Shown here: piece after piece, positions 7,223-16,660 of the stretch
Position numbering within the stretch: position 1 is the first letter of the stretch
Layout: each line of letters opens with the position of its first letter
Source: MPNP01 sp963668325
GTDB taxonomy: Bacteria; Pseudomonadota; Alphaproteobacteria; Rhodobacterales; Rhodobacteraceae
DNA: 64,000 bases
Reading direction: 5' to 3'
Assembly (NCBI GenBank): GCA_963668325.1
Contig: OY764222.1
Span: forward strand, 2,666,001-2,730,000
Notes under the pieces: model-generated
Database searches by the model: none
What the model saw: only the letters and a program-made list of their open reading frames with translations
Told to the model about the DNA's origin: nothing
Made by a program: the position numbers and the translations under genes

Positions 7223-9616
7223 TTAGAGAGAGGAAGGGCTTTCGAATCTGTCCATCCACCATGCAGCCAATGGCCTCATATTCAAGATTGCTCGACATGT
7301 GAGTTGACCCTTATCAAATGCAGCTGGTGTCTGAAATACTAGATTCCGACGAACATACAACTCTTGGTACAATGCCTTTCTTAACTGCTCAGCTTCATCG
7401 TTCAATTCCCATTCCTCTAATTGTGCTGCCAAGCTGAAATTGAACCCAGGCTGAATTTCTCTTGTCTGAAAACTTGTATCGTCCTGATGTGGAAGCATTG
7501 CTATTGCCTCAGGAGGGATTTCGGCAAGTGAAACTGCACCCTCCCCACCCCCGGCTGCTAGAAAATTACGTTCAAAAATGCTTCTCAATGCCTTCCGAGC
7601 ATTTGCCTCAGGCACTATGTCGCCCAATCCCAACCTCCGGGCCAGAAAAGGTCCAAAAAGTTGTTCAATAAAACAGGCCTCTGAAAAATTTCCATCGGTA
7701 TCTACTCTGAACCAAGAACCATTAAAGAGTTTATCATTATATGCCTGTGAAGCTTTCCTGGCCAATTTTTTCCATCGAGTGGAAAGGGCCTTTTCACCAG
7801 CTTCTTGAGCCATTTCAGATGCAGCGAATAAGGCAGCAATCCATAGACCACCACAATAGCTTGAAGCTCCAAGCATGGGGATATTGTCAAACGTCTGATC
7901 AGGAATACCCTCATTTTCAATTACCCCGTCTCCATCGCGATCATAAATCTGCAAATGTTCTATTGCTGCTCGTACAGCTGGAAATCGATTATTTCTCCAC
8001 TCTTTACCCATAGCTTTCCCCTCTCGATAAAGGCAGAGAATAAGGTCACAATTTAAATCCTTCCAAATGGTTCCGTCTCTATAGGTATAGGAATTAGCAG
8101 TGAAAAATGGGTCTTCACCAGGTCCTCCCAAATCATGTGGACAGGAATCGGTGGGATTAACTGGAAACAAACGATTATCCCAACGATGCCGTCGAAAGCT
8201 TTTGTCTATTGATAGTAAATGTTCAGCGTAATCACTTGCCACCATAGCAGCTAGTTCTGGAAAGAAACGTGCCACTGCCTCGGCCGCATAGATCCAAAGA
8301 TCCAGCGTATTGTAAAGAGCATAATCATGACACTCTATAATCCCGAAATGTTTACTATTGTTTGGAGAATCTTCAGGTGAGGCAAAAACTGTGAAACCAT
8401 CTACCAGGAAATAGGATTCATTAATTGCGACCCCAGCTCTATGAGGTTCTGATCCAAGTTTTGTTGCTATGGAATCATGCCAGCTTGAGATTTGACTTTC
8501 CCATTCTTCGGCGGAGCGGAAGGCCAATTCTGTTAATTGCTTAGAATTGTTACCATTACGTCCCCAATCATTCGAATATGATCTGTACCACCTCCGACCC
8601 TGTCCAAAAGTGATTACCGGCAGATCCCATACCAAGGTCATGGTAATTATACTCTCATTCCCTGGATCAATGGAAGCTCGTGCACCGACAGCAGCAGTTG
8701 GATGTCCAGGGGGCGTTTCACGAAACCCGCTTTCAGACAACCATCCTTCACCGAGGTCTGGCAAATCACCTGATTGCCGGAAGGGTTTCCAAAACTCCAA
8801 ACCATCTCCTATTCCGTCAAAACAGATTGTTTTACTTAACTCTATATCTTGTTCCGACCTAACTGCAATTGCCCATTCACCGGTCCCTTCTGGTGGAATT
8901 TCACCAACCTTTCGCCTAGCAAGAATGACGCCCTCGCCTAATTCTGTACCCATGGGAAGATTAAAACAACCTGCTTCAACTCGATGGGGTCGTCCCTCTT
9001 GAAAATCACCAAACCACCCATTTAGGTTGGCAAAATGAAATCCTAATGATACTTCTGCCGGAGTTTGACCACGGTTCCGAAGTCGCCATCGGAATACTGC
9101 CAATGGAAGAGTTGAACTACGAATATCTCCGGCAATTACTGGTGAAAATGATAAACATTCGGCTTCAATCTCCTCTAAATTTTCGTGCTTGTGCCAAGCT
9201 AGCGGGAATAACCCGTTCCATTCAGGGGAATTGCTCTCAAATATAAAGGATCCAAGTTCTTCATTATCAGGAGCCGGTTGTAGAGACCGTGCCACAGGAG
9301 CGTGGCCATCACGGTTTACTCGCAGAATAAATCCATTTGCAGGCATATTAAATACCTTGACCCCGCCACCCTTTAGTGTCCAGCGACTAAAACGACCATC
9401 CGAAGAACGAGTGATTCCTCCTGTACCGATTCCACCAAGTGGTACTCCGGTGCCTACAAGGGGTTTGAACAAACATGGTATTTTGGGGCTGGAGGCAGCC
9501 AACTCGTGATTGTTTGATCTATGCAAGGCCGATGGTGGAGCAGAGAAAGGGTCATTTCGCATCGGTATATCTATCCTGAAATCATTATTCTTAGTTGAAA
9601 GGGGTATCTCATGCAT
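7223..9616 (-). CDS. GH116-family glycosidase (bile-acid beta-glucosidase/GBA2-like)
   Basis: This 797-residue protein has the two-part GH116 architecture. The N-terminal beta domain carries GVPLGGIGTGGITRSSDGRF near residues 57-76. The (alpha/alpha)6 catalytic domain carries GIIECHDYALYNTLDLWIYA, in which the EC/YNTLD block matches the nucleophile region of GBA2. Later come PVNPTDSCPHDLGGPGEDPF and GIPDQTFDNIPMLGASSYCG, matching the acid/base region. Family members cleave beta-glucosides or related glycosides. The exact substrate is open. There is no clear signal peptide, so a cytoplasmic enzyme is likely. Confidence 0.87.
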   Translation of the reverse strand: MHEIPLSTKNNDFRIDIPMRNDPFSAPPSALHRSNNHELAASSPKIPCLFKPLVGTGVPLGGIGTGGITRSSDGRFSRWTLKGGGVKVFNMPANGFILRVNRDGHAPVARSLQPAPDNEELGSFIFESNSPEWNGLFPLAWHKHENLEEIEAECLSFSPVIAGDIRSSTLPLAVFRWRLRNRGQTPAEVSLGFHFANLNGWFGDFQEGRPHRVEAGCFNLPMGTELGEGVILARRKVGEIPPEGTGEWAIAVRSEQDIELSKTICFDGIGDGLEFWKPFRQSGDLPDLGEGWLSESGFRETPPGHPTAAVGARASIDPGNESIITMTLVWDLPVITFGQGRRWYRSYSNDWGRNGNNSKQLTELAFRSAEEWESQISSWHDSIATKLGSEPHRAGVAINESYFLVDGFTVFASPEDSPNNSKHFGIIECHDYALYNTLDLWIYAAEAVARFFPELAAMVASDYAEHLLSIDKSFRRHRWDNRLFPVNPTDSCPHDLGGPGEDPFFTANSYTYRDGTIWKDLNCDLILCLYREGKAMGKEWRNNRFPAVRAAIEHLQIYDRDGDGVIENEGIPDQTFDNIPMLGASSYCGGLWIAALFAASEMAQEAGEKALSTRWKKLARKASQAYNDKLFNGSWFRVDTDGNFSEACFIEQLFGPFLARRLGLGDIVPEANARKALRSIFERNFLAAGGGEGAVSLAEIPPEAIAMLPHQDDTSFQTREIQPGFNFSLAAQLEEWELNDEAEQLRKALYQELYVRRNLVFQTPAAFDKGQLTCRAILNMRPLAAWWMDRFESPSSL

Positions 9617-10138
9617 TTTTTACATGCTAATTTGGAAAAATACTAACCTTAATCCAAGTTGAAGGAATTTTTTTGTGCAAAAAATGTTTGCAAGTAAACT
9701 CAATCCCTCTTTTGAAAGGAGAAGGTGGATTTTTAGATATAAAAAAACCGATATGTGGTGATTTGGTTAAAGTGAATTAATTTGGGAAAATTCAGAGTGC
9801 TAGGCGAAAACTTATCCAAGCACTATTAAACACTAAATTGAATGTGTAAACCATAACGTTATAGTTTATGGTTTAATGTATGAATATTGATTAACCTACC
9901 GATAGGTAGAAGTACTTAGACGACCTTTGCCATTTATAGTATTTCTATTGGCTTGGAAACTTCGCTAGGGGGTATCAATATGATCATCTTATTTCCACCA
10001 TACTGATAAATCCCAATCAGCCATCGTAAATTTATAATTTAGCTTGCTAATCAGAATAAATTTTTGACATGATTTTTGATATAATCTATTCATAAAACCA
10101 ACAAGCTCGTTTATTTCTATAAATTAAGGAGAATCAAA
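9617..10138. promoter_or_regulatory. Upstream region of the ABC-transporter operon with a palindrome
   Basis: A 522-bp AT-rich gap between divergent genes. A 9-bp inverted repeat, TAAACCATA (9847-9855) and TATGGTTTA (9867-9875), is separated by 11 bases, the size of a regulator operator. AAGGAG at about 10127-10131 is a strong ribosome-binding site 7 bases before the ATG at 10139 of the interrupted binding-protein gene. Confidence 0.5.
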
Positions 10139-10486
10139 ATGCAGACCTCAAAAATGATAATGGGGGGGGGCGAAGGAGTTTCCTAATAGGTTCAGTTGCT
10201 GCCCTTGGTGCAACAACACTGGCAACACCATTTGTTGGCCGGGCGGCTTCTGCTAAAACACTTCGGGTTGGTACCTATGGCGGATATTTTCAGGACTCCT
10301 TTGATACCTACATTTATCCAGACTTCACAAGTGAAACTGGCATTCCGGTTGAATCTATCGGCGAACCGACAGGCGAGGCTTGGCTTGTCCAATTAGAAGT
10401 AGCAGCCCGTGCCGGCCAGGCACCAGCTGATGTTTCGATGATGGCGCAGGTGCCAAGGTTAAAAGGACAGAACACCGGCCTTTGGG
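10139..10486 (+). pseudogene. 5' part of Tat-exported ABC substrate-binding protein, IS-interrupted
   Basis: After a strong ribosome-binding site the ATG at 10139 opens MQTSKMIM. A run of nine G (10162-10170) then leaves the frame one base short, giving an early TAA. With one extra G the product continues RRSFLIGSVAALGATTLA, a classical twin-arginine signal, then KTLRVGTYGGYFQDSFD and so on, like PotD/polyamine-type periplasmic binding proteins. The frame stays open to the IS4-type insertion at 10487. Its continuation is at 13145. Joining the halves with one copy of the 9-bp duplication gives the uninterrupted junction NTGLWAPLEEANL. Confidence 0.9.
10478..10486. repeat. 9-bp target-site duplication of the IS4-type element (GCCTTTGGG)
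   Basis: GCCTTTGGG is found at 10478-10486 and again at 13136-13144, directly outside the inverted repeats. Nine-base duplications are typical of IS4/IS50-type elements. Confidence 0.95.
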
Positions 10487-10514
10487 CTATCAATGTATCA
10501 CACTTGACTCTGCA
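10487..10514 (+). repeat. Left terminal inverted repeat of the IS4-type element
   Basis: 28 bases, exact reverse complement of 13108-13135. The transposase start lies 25 bases inside it. Confidence 0.93.
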
Positions 10515-10539
10515 ATGATTTTATGCGAATCACTATGCC

Positions 10540-12780
10540 ATGTTTATTGGTACTTTTCAACTTTCATCCGACACTGCTTGCTGGTTCAGGCAGGTTTGTC
10601 AGAACACTGAGGTTTCCGGGCTGTCTCGCACAGCCTTGGCTGAAGCCCTTTGCCATCGCGAGCAGTTGAGTAGCCGAGCGGCTGCCCAGAAACTTCTACC
10701 GAAACTGGCCGCGCTTCTTGAGGTCTCCTTGCCAGCCGCCCAGGTCGTGATGCCGGAGGCTCATGCCTCTTTACCAACCGGGTTTCCAGATCAAACCATT
10801 AAGTGTAGCTTGTCGGAACTGGGCACCCTCAGCGTGGCGCGTGTAACTAAAACCGAGCGTTTGGCCTGGGAAAAAATGATGGCCAGCCATCATCCCGAAG
10901 GGTGGAGGCGTTCACCGGGTGGACGTATACTCTATTGGCTACGCTCCTCGCGTTATGGTATCCTGGGCGGTCTCAGTTTTGTCAGTGCGGGCTTGCAACT
11001 GCTTCCACGGGATGAAGTTATTGGCTGGTCAGTGAAGGCTCGCCATGCTCATATTGGCCGGGTGCTGTGCAACAACCGATTTTTGCTTTTGCCATCGGTA
11101 CGGGTCCATGGTCTGGCCTCGCGGGCCCTACAACTGGCGACCAGTTGCATTGCTGATGATTGGGCCTATTATTATCAGCAGCGTCCAGTGTTATTACAAA
11201 CTTTTGTGGCCCCGGGATATACCGGTACCAGTTATCGCTCGGCTGGTTGGTCTTGTTGTCCCCGGTGCTCATCAGGTCGGCGTTCGGGTATCCGGCGGCA
11301 GGTCTGGTTGCAACCGTTGGTAGACAACTGGCAGGCGCAACTGTGTGTTGAACCGGCTCGTGTTCTGGGCCAGACCTCGGAGCCGTGGTGTGAGGGTGAG
11401 TGGGCCACAAGGGAATATGCCCGCTGTGCCTATCCTGATGGGCGTATTCGCCGCCGGATCATGGCCATGGGCCAAGCCTGGCTGGCGGCACCTGGAGTTG
11501 CCCTGCCGGCTCTTTTTCCGCGTGCGGCCGACCAACAGGCCGCGTATCGCTTATTATCGAATGAGGCTATCAAGATGGACGATATAATGTTCTCCCATTA
11601 TGAAGCGACCGTGGAGCGTTGTCGGTCCCAATCGGTGGTTTTGGCCGTGCAGGACACCACCACCCTGAACTATGACACGCTGGTGGCGACTGTGGGGCTG
11701 GATCATCTTGGTGGCGGTGGCAAAGGAACGCGTGGTCTTCTGCCGCACTGTGGTGTGGCCGTCACGCCGGCGGGACGACCGTTGGGTCTCTATGACATGG
11801 ATGTATCGTTTCGACAAGATCCGTCCAACGACAGCCGGCGCTGGGTCAGGATGTTGGACCGCTCGGCCGAATTGGCCGAGGTGTGTCCGGCCAGCCGGGT
11901 GGTGACGATTTGTGACCGGGAAGGTGATTTCTGGGAGTTGTTGACCCACGCCCGTACGCTTGATACCGAGCTTCTGGTCCGCGCCAACAAAGGCGTCAAA
12001 CGCCGGGTCAAGACAGCTGATGGGGAAGCGATCGACCTCTGGCAATACATGGCCAGGCAGCCCTCATTGGGAACCCGCCGCATTGCGGTGCCACGCCGAG
12101 GTGGCCCCCAACGTCGGGCCGCTCGGACCGCAACCCTGACCTTACGCTGTTGTGAGGTTACCCTGGTACCACCTCACACGGCCAAGGACGAGAAGCCGTT
12201 GCGGGCGATTGTAGTCGAAGCTCGTGAGGAGAGCCCACCGCCCAAGCACAAGGCCTTGCACTGGATGTTGCAAACCACCACCAGGCAACAGCCCGGGCGT
12301 GCCCTTGCCATTGAAACCTTGCAATTCTATGAGCGGCGCTGGAGCATTGAACGCTTTTTCCATGCGCTTAAGGTCGGAACTCGTCTGCAGGACCGCCGGC
12401 TTGATGCGGCTGAAGACCTGGCCAAGTGTCTGGCCTTTGATGCCATCACCGCCATGCGTGTCTGGGAATTGTCCCGTCTGGCGTCCGAGCATCCGAAGGA
12501 TTGGGCCCGGCAACATGAATCACCGATGATGCTGACCGTCTTGTGTTCGGTGAGCCGCTGGCGGCATCTCAAGGTTCCCAGAGGTCCACCCGAAGATATG
12601 ACCATGGCCGAGTTTGTGGTTCTGATTGCTGGTTTGGCCGGGTTCCATCCCAGCAGGCGCCAACCGCTACCCGGAACCCAGAAGCTCTGGGAAGGCCTGT
12701 TGTTTCTAAACAACTACATGATGGGCTACCAGGCTGCTCTAACTGATCTTGGCCGGCATGAAGATCCTGGTCACGGGTAA
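10540..12780 (+). CDS. IS4/Tn5-type transposase with N-terminal DUF4338 (DruA-like) domain
   Basis: The 746-residue protein is much longer than the 476-residue Tn5 transposase. Roughly residues 80-235 (HPEGWRRSPGGRILYWLRSS, LLPRDEVIGWSV, NNRFLLLPSVRV, YTGTSYRSAGW) match the DUF4338 domain named after DruA of the Druantia phage-defence system. Residues of about 300-746 form an IS4 catalytic core: the first D in VLAVQDTTTLNYD, the second in VVTICDREGDFWELL, and a perfect YREK signature in YERRWSIERFFHALK. All key residues are present, so the enzyme may be active. The combination is known among IS4 elements. The role of the DruA-like part in transposition is unclear. Confidence 0.92.
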   Translation: MFIGTFQLSSDTACWFRQVCQNTEVSGLSRTALAEALCHREQLSSRAAAQKLLPKLAALLEVSLPAAQVVMPEAHASLPTGFPDQTIKCSLSELGTLSVARVTKTERLAWEKMMASHHPEGWRRSPGGRILYWLRSSRYGILGGLSFVSAGLQLLPRDEVIGWSVKARHAHIGRVLCNNRFLLLPSVRVHGLASRALQLATSCIADDWAYYYQQRPVLLQTFVAPGYTGTSYRSAGWSCCPRCSSGRRSGIRRQVWLQPLVDNWQAQLCVEPARVLGQTSEPWCEGEWATREYARCAYPDGRIRRRIMAMGQAWLAAPGVALPALFPRAADQQAAYRLLSNEAIKMDDIMFSHYEATVERCRSQSVVLAVQDTTTLNYDTLVATVGLDHLGGGGKGTRGLLPHCGVAVTPAGRPLGLYDMDVSFRQDPSNDSRRWVRMLDRSAELAEVCPASRVVTICDREGDFWELLTHARTLDTELLVRANKGVKRRVKTADGEAIDLWQYMARQPSLGTRRIAVPRRGGPQRRAARTATLTLRCCEVTLVPPHTAKDEKPLRAIVVEAREESPPPKHKALHWMLQTTTRQQPGRALAIETLQFYERRWSIERFFHALKVGTRLQDRRLDAAEDLAKCLAFDAITAMRVWELSRLASEHPKDWARQHESPMMLTVLCSVSRWRHLKVPRGPPEDMTMAEFVVLIAGLAGFHPSRRQPLPGTQKLWEGLLFLNNYMMGYQAALTDLGRHEDPGHG

Positions 12781-13107
12781 GCCGTGACCATCCTTCGGTC
12801 AGCGTAATATATAACCCTCGTGGGGGACGCTGTTGCCTGGACGGTTTGTTTGGCACAATAATCAATCCTGGTTAATCGCCCTTTGCTTCGGGTAAGCTTT
12901 ATCAGGGGTTAAATGGAACAGCTTGGGAAAGAAATAGCAGGGAAATTGATTTTATTAATAAAATTGTAGCATCCTGAAAAATTTTGTCCCACTTCTGCCG
13001 AAATAAGGTAAGAAATCCAAGGTGAAATAATTAGAAAAAAACAACAATCATGATGATACCAGTCGGTACACCAGCCTTGACCAAGGATTCTAACAACTAA
13101 ACCTGCC
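12781..13107. other. Non-coding 3' part of the IS4-type element
   Basis: 327 bases between the transposase stop and the right inverted repeat. I see no ORF of note and no clear terminator hairpin. Confidence 0.6.
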
Positions 13108-13135
13108 TGCAGAGTCAAGTGTGATACATTGATAG
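13108..13135 (-). repeat. Right terminal inverted repeat of the IS4-type element
   Basis: Exact 28-base reverse complement of 10487-10514, followed by the second GCCTTTGGG at 13136-13144. Confidence 0.93.
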
Positions 13136-13896
13136 GCCTTTGGGCACCGCTTGAAGAGGCTAACCTGCCAAACGCAAACAACCTACCGGATCATTTTGTA
13201 CATCGCTATGATGATGGTGCCATCAGCGGAATCGGAGCTGTATCATGGTATATAACCCTCGTCACCAATACCGACGTTTACCCCAACGCACCGGGAAGTT
13301 GGAAAGCGCTTTGGGATCCAGAAAATAAAGACAGACTTGGATTATTGGCACTTGTGACGAACTCATTTCTGCTGGAAATAACCGCCAAAACATGGTTCGG
13401 AGGCACCGGAATTCTCAATACAGAGGAGGGCATCTTTCAAGTCATGGATAAACTGTCAGAAGTCAAACCGAATGTACGTTTGTGGTACCGTGACGAAGGA
13501 CAGTTCCAGCAGGCATTGGAAACTGGTGAAATTCCGATGGGTCAGTACTATCATGATGTAACTGGACTAGCAGCCGCTGAAGGCAAGCCTGTTCGATCCA
13601 CCTTCCCAGAGGAAGGCGGCGTTCTGGACTCTGGTTCCTGGAGCGTCTCGAAAGCATCAGAGCGGCTGGAGGAGGCTCATGTTTTCATAGACTATATGTG
13701 CCAACCTTCGATACAGTCGAAACTTTCGCGCTTTGTTGGAACCGCTCCGACAATCAGGAGCGAGTTGACGGATCTCTCCGATGAAGAGTTTGCAGCTGTT
13801 GCAAGTGACATACCTCCGATTCTACCCCGCTACGACATCTACGGTGTCCGTAGCGACTGGCTCAACCAGAAGTGGTCAGAATTGATCGTTGGATAA
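13136..13896 (+). pseudogene. 3' part of the interrupted ABC substrate-binding protein
   Basis: The frame resumes at the IS junction with APLEEANLPNANNLPDHFV and runs about 250 codons to TAA. It has features of polyamine-type binding proteins (SWYITLVTNTDVYPNAPGSW, ITAKTWFGGTGILN, EIPMGQYYHDVTGLAAAEG). It contains no signal peptide, so even if translated from an internal start the product would stay in the cytoplasm. The two ATG-overlapping permease genes and the ATPase follow 64 bases later in the same direction. The transporter is thus missing its capture protein. Confidence 0.92.
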
Positions 13897-13960
13897 TTCA
13901 TTCAAACCTGTCACGGAAGAGAGGGGTTATATCTCCCTCGCATAGGTACCCGGAGAAGTA

Positions 13961-15013
13961 ATGACGTCTCTCTGTGCTGAGAGCCTCACCAGGTTGTATG
14001 GTAACGTGGTTGCCATTGATGATGTCGATTTTACCATACCGGAGGGAAAATTCGTTTGCCTGCTTGGCCCGTCCGGTTGTGGCAAGACGACACTCTTACG
14101 ACTAATTGCTGGTCTTGAGGTGCCAACCGCCGGTCGAATCCTTTTCGATGGTGTGGATTTGTCAGACATTTCAGCACACAATCGCGACTTCGGGATGGTA
14201 TTTCAATCGCTCGCATTATTTCCTCATCTAACTGTTGAAGAGAATATCGCTTATCCTCTAAAAATTCGGGGATCTACGCGCTCAGCATGTAAGGACCGAG
14301 TCTATGAACTACTTGATCTCGTTAAGCTTCCCGATGTACAGGATAGACGGATTCATCAATTGTCAGGAGGACAACGACAGCGTGTAGCAATTGCCCGTGC
14401 ACTTGCCATTGAGCCAACTCTCTTCCTTCTTGATGAACCTTTGTCAGCGCTTGATACCATGCTGCGGGAACATATGCAGATCGAATTACGTCTCCTTCAG
14501 CAGAAACTTGGAATCACGACCATCGTAGTGACACATGACCAGCGCGAGGCCATGACCATGGCTGACCTGGTCGTAGTAATGGATAAGGGACGTATTCTTC
14601 AGACCGCACCTCCGGTTGAGATCTATCACAATCCCGCAAACGCTTTTGTCGCTAGTTTCATCGGTACGAGCAATTTCATCAATTGCCGCCGGGTCAGCGA
14701 ATGTACAATTGAGATATTCAACTGCCGTATCCCCATTCCCTTAGCGCGTGTATCCGGTATATCCATCGGTACCGAAGGTGTTCTATCTATCCGACCCGAA
14801 GATGTAGCCCTCAACCCCGATAGTGACGAAGATGATTTCAAAGGAGTTGTTGAATTTATCCGTGATCTTGGCGCCAGCATTGAGATATCAGTTGCCGTGC
14901 ATGACCAGACAATCTTGTCAGTCTCTACGCCGAGGGACCGACCGCTTATTGAGATTGGACAATGGGTCGGTATCAGTTTCCACACTAGTTGTGCAACGGT
15001 GACACCGCTATGA
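13961..15013 (+). CDS. ABC transporter ATP-binding protein, polyamine type (PotA-like)
   Basis: A 350-residue ATPase. It has Walker A GPSGCGKTT at residues 36-44, the Q-loop in MVFQSLALFPHLTVEEN, the signature LSGGQRQR, Walker B LFLLDEPLSALD and the switch histidine in VVTHDQREAMTMAD. A C-terminal TOBE-type region (from about residue 235) is typical of the MalK/PotA group. GGAGAAG precedes the ATG. Its TGA overlaps the ATG of the permease as ATGA. Family context and partners indicate uptake of polyamines or a similar cationic solute. Confidence 0.9.
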   Translation: MTSLCAESLTRLYGNVVAIDDVDFTIPEGKFVCLLGPSGCGKTTLLRLIAGLEVPTAGRILFDGVDLSDISAHNRDFGMVFQSLALFPHLTVEENIAYPLKIRGSTRSACKDRVYELLDLVKLPDVQDRRIHQLSGGQRQRVAIARALAIEPTLFLLDEPLSALDTMLREHMQIELRLLQQKLGITTIVVTHDQREAMTMADLVVVMDKGRILQTAPPVEIYHNPANAFVASFIGTSNFINCRRVSECTIEIFNCRIPIPLARVSGISIGTEGVLSIRPEDVALNPDSDEDDFKGVVEFIRDLGASIEISVAVHDQTILSVSTPRDRPLIEIGQWVGISFHTSCATVTPL

Positions 15014-15867
15014 GTACCCGTCGAGAGAATACAGCCTTTTGGCCCCAGGCACTTGTTCCTTCGGTGGTACTGATGGTCTTCTTCGTTATCCCATTTGCGA
15101 TCATGTTAACAGTTAGTTTCTTCGAGAGGGTTGAAGGAGGTTTCTTCGAGCCTTCTTTTGTACTCAACAACTACATCCGTTTTTTGACCCCGTTCTTTGC
15201 TGGAATCCTAATTGTCTCCATCGTACTGGCAGCAGGTGCAGCATTTATTGTTGTAGTCGTGGCCTTTCCCTTTACCTATATCGTAAGCCGGATGAATCGG
15301 GGAGCCCAGTCGATCATTCTGGTGTTTATCCTTTCGGTCCTGTCACTGTCGGAGGTCATTATTGGTTTTGCATGGTCTACCCTACTTTCTCAGACGGCAG
15401 GTATAGGAAACCTGTTTTCATTTCTTGGCCTGACCAATGGCCCGCGGGCCTATACGCCGGGTATTGTGGCGTTAATGCTCGGGCTTGCCTATCTCGGATT
15501 CCCCTATGCAGTTCTCACGATATATCCATCAATATCGCGGCTTGACCCAGAATTATCCGAGGCTGCTCGCATGTCCGGTGCATCCCCAGTTCGAGCCTTT
15601 ATAAGCGTGACCCTGCCAATCATGCGTCGAACTATCACCGGTGCACTGATTCTTGTATTCGTGTTTACCCTCGGTGCTTACCTGCTTCCACAAGTACTTG
15701 GCAGGCCCCGACATTGGACCTTGCCTGTACACATCACCGATCAGGCCATATTTCAGTCCAACATTCCCTTTGCCGCTTCTATGGCGATGTTCCTTCTGTT
15801 GGTATCCCTTGCACTTGTGGGTCTATCCCTTGCTGCCAGCGCTGACCGTAATGGTGGTTCCAAATGA
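15010..15867 (+). CDS. ABC transporter permease, PotB-like
   Basis: I chose the ATG at 15010 because it overlaps the ATPase stop as ATGA. The product is then 285 residues, normal for PotB. It has about six membrane helices and the cytoplasmic EAA loop EAARMSGASPVRAFISVTLP, which docks on the ATPase. The GGALILVFVFTLGAYLLP-like segment matches the transport core. It pairs with the next gene to form the membrane channel and is translationally coupled on both sides. Confidence 0.9.
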   Translation: MSTRRENTAFWPQALVPSVVLMVFFVIPFAIMLTVSFFERVEGGFFEPSFVLNNYIRFLTPFFAGILIVSIVLAAGAAFIVVVVAFPFTYIVSRMNRGAQSIILVFILSVLSLSEVIIGFAWSTLLSQTAGIGNLFSFLGLTNGPRAYTPGIVALMLGLAYLGFPYAVLTIYPSISRLDPELSEAARMSGASPVRAFISVTLPIMRRTITGALILVFVFTLGAYLLPQVLGRPRHWTLPVHITDQAIFQSNIPFAASMAMFLLLVSLALVGLSLAASADRNGGSK

Positions 15868-16658
15868 CCAACCTAGCTAACAAGGCATTCGTAGGAGCCG
15901 TTCTACTGTTCTTATCCGTACCGCTTGTGGTAATTGCTGGTGTGTCCCTTAACCAACCCAAGCGACTTTTATTCCCACCAGAAGGGATATCTTTCAGGTG
16001 GTACGTGGAACTTTTCACCGAGGATGACTGGGTCTCAGCCCTTGCGAACTCGGTAACTATAGCCATTCTTGCATCCATTTTTGCAGTGTGCATCGCATTA
16101 CCGCTGGCGCATCTAGCATGGTCTCGTAGGAGTGTGTTGACACGTATCCTATTTGGATTGGGCATTGCTCCCTTCATGCTTCCGCCTGTTATATCCGCAC
16201 TCGGTTTTCTGGTTTTCTGGCTTTCGATTGGTTTTTATGGTAATATACTCACAACAGTTGTCTCACACGGGGTATTTTTAGTAGCACTCCCACTGGTGAC
16301 AATTTCACTCGGCCTCGAAGGAATAGATCGGTCCCTTGTTGAGGCCGCACGAACAATGGGTGCAAATCAACGGACAGTGTTTCTGACAATAGTTTTTCCC
16401 CTAATCCGTCCCTATCTAATCTCCGGTTTTTCATTTGCTGCAGTTCTCAGCTTGAACGAGTACATCATTGCCTACATGGTTGCTGGCTTTTCAGTCGAGA
16501 CCCTACCAATCAAGGTGTTCAACTCTCTTCGTTACGGATACACACCTGTCATGGCTTCTGTCTCGGTTTTGTTTGTCTTCATTGCCGTCGCTGTTTTCGG
16601 CGCAGTGGCATGGTTTGGCGATCTGCCGCGTCTTCTTGGTGCTCACCGGAGCAACTAG
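15864..16658 (+). CDS. ABC transporter permease, PotC-like
   Basis: The ATG overlaps the stop of the upstream permease (ATGA). The 264-residue product has about six membrane helices and the EAA-loop sequence EAARTMGANQRTVFLTIVFP. The later FSFAAVLSLNEYIIAYMVAG segment is typical of PotC-type subunits. It is the second half of the permease heterodimer. The next gene starts 2 bases after its stop, so transporter and amidase were one operon. Confidence 0.9.
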   Translation: MTNLANKAFVGAVLLFLSVPLVVIAGVSLNQPKRLLFPPEGISFRWYVELFTEDDWVSALANSVTIAILASIFAVCIALPLAHLAWSRRSVLTRILFGLGIAPFMLPPVISALGFLVFWLSIGFYGNILTTVVSHGVFLVALPLVTISLGLEGIDRSLVEAARTMGANQRTVFLTIVFPLIRPYLISGFSFAAVLSLNEYIIAYMVAGFSVETLPIKVFNSLRYGYTPVMASVSVLFVFIAVAVFGAVAWFGDLPRLLGAHRSN

Positions 16659-16660
16659 CC

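Larger units (their letters stand above)
10487..13135 (+). mobile_element. IS4-family insertion sequence with DruA-domain transposase
   Basis: The 2649-bp element has perfect 28-bp inverted repeats (10487-10514 and 13108-13135, starting CTATCAATGTATCACAC) and a 9-bp target duplication. It carries one large transposase gene (10540-12780). The transposase region is visibly richer in G and C than the surrounding genes, which points to import from another host. It interrupts the binding-protein gene of the polyamine-type transporter operon. Confidence 0.95.

Noticed and set aside
8547..9002. 151-codon plus-strand ORF inside the GH116 gene.
   Set aside because: It is antisense to a well-conserved catalytic protein and Pro/Ser/Arg rich, so it is a shadow frame.
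10586..12865. Many long ORFs on both strands within the IS4-type transposase region.
   Set aside because: They result from the higher GC of this element, where stop codons are rare. The transposase frame alone has the catalytic motifs.
16610..16660. Upstream ATG extending the amidase by 17 codons.
   Set aside because: It lies inside the permease gene and adds residues without family similarity. The ATG at 16661, two bases after the permease stop, fits the nitrilase start.
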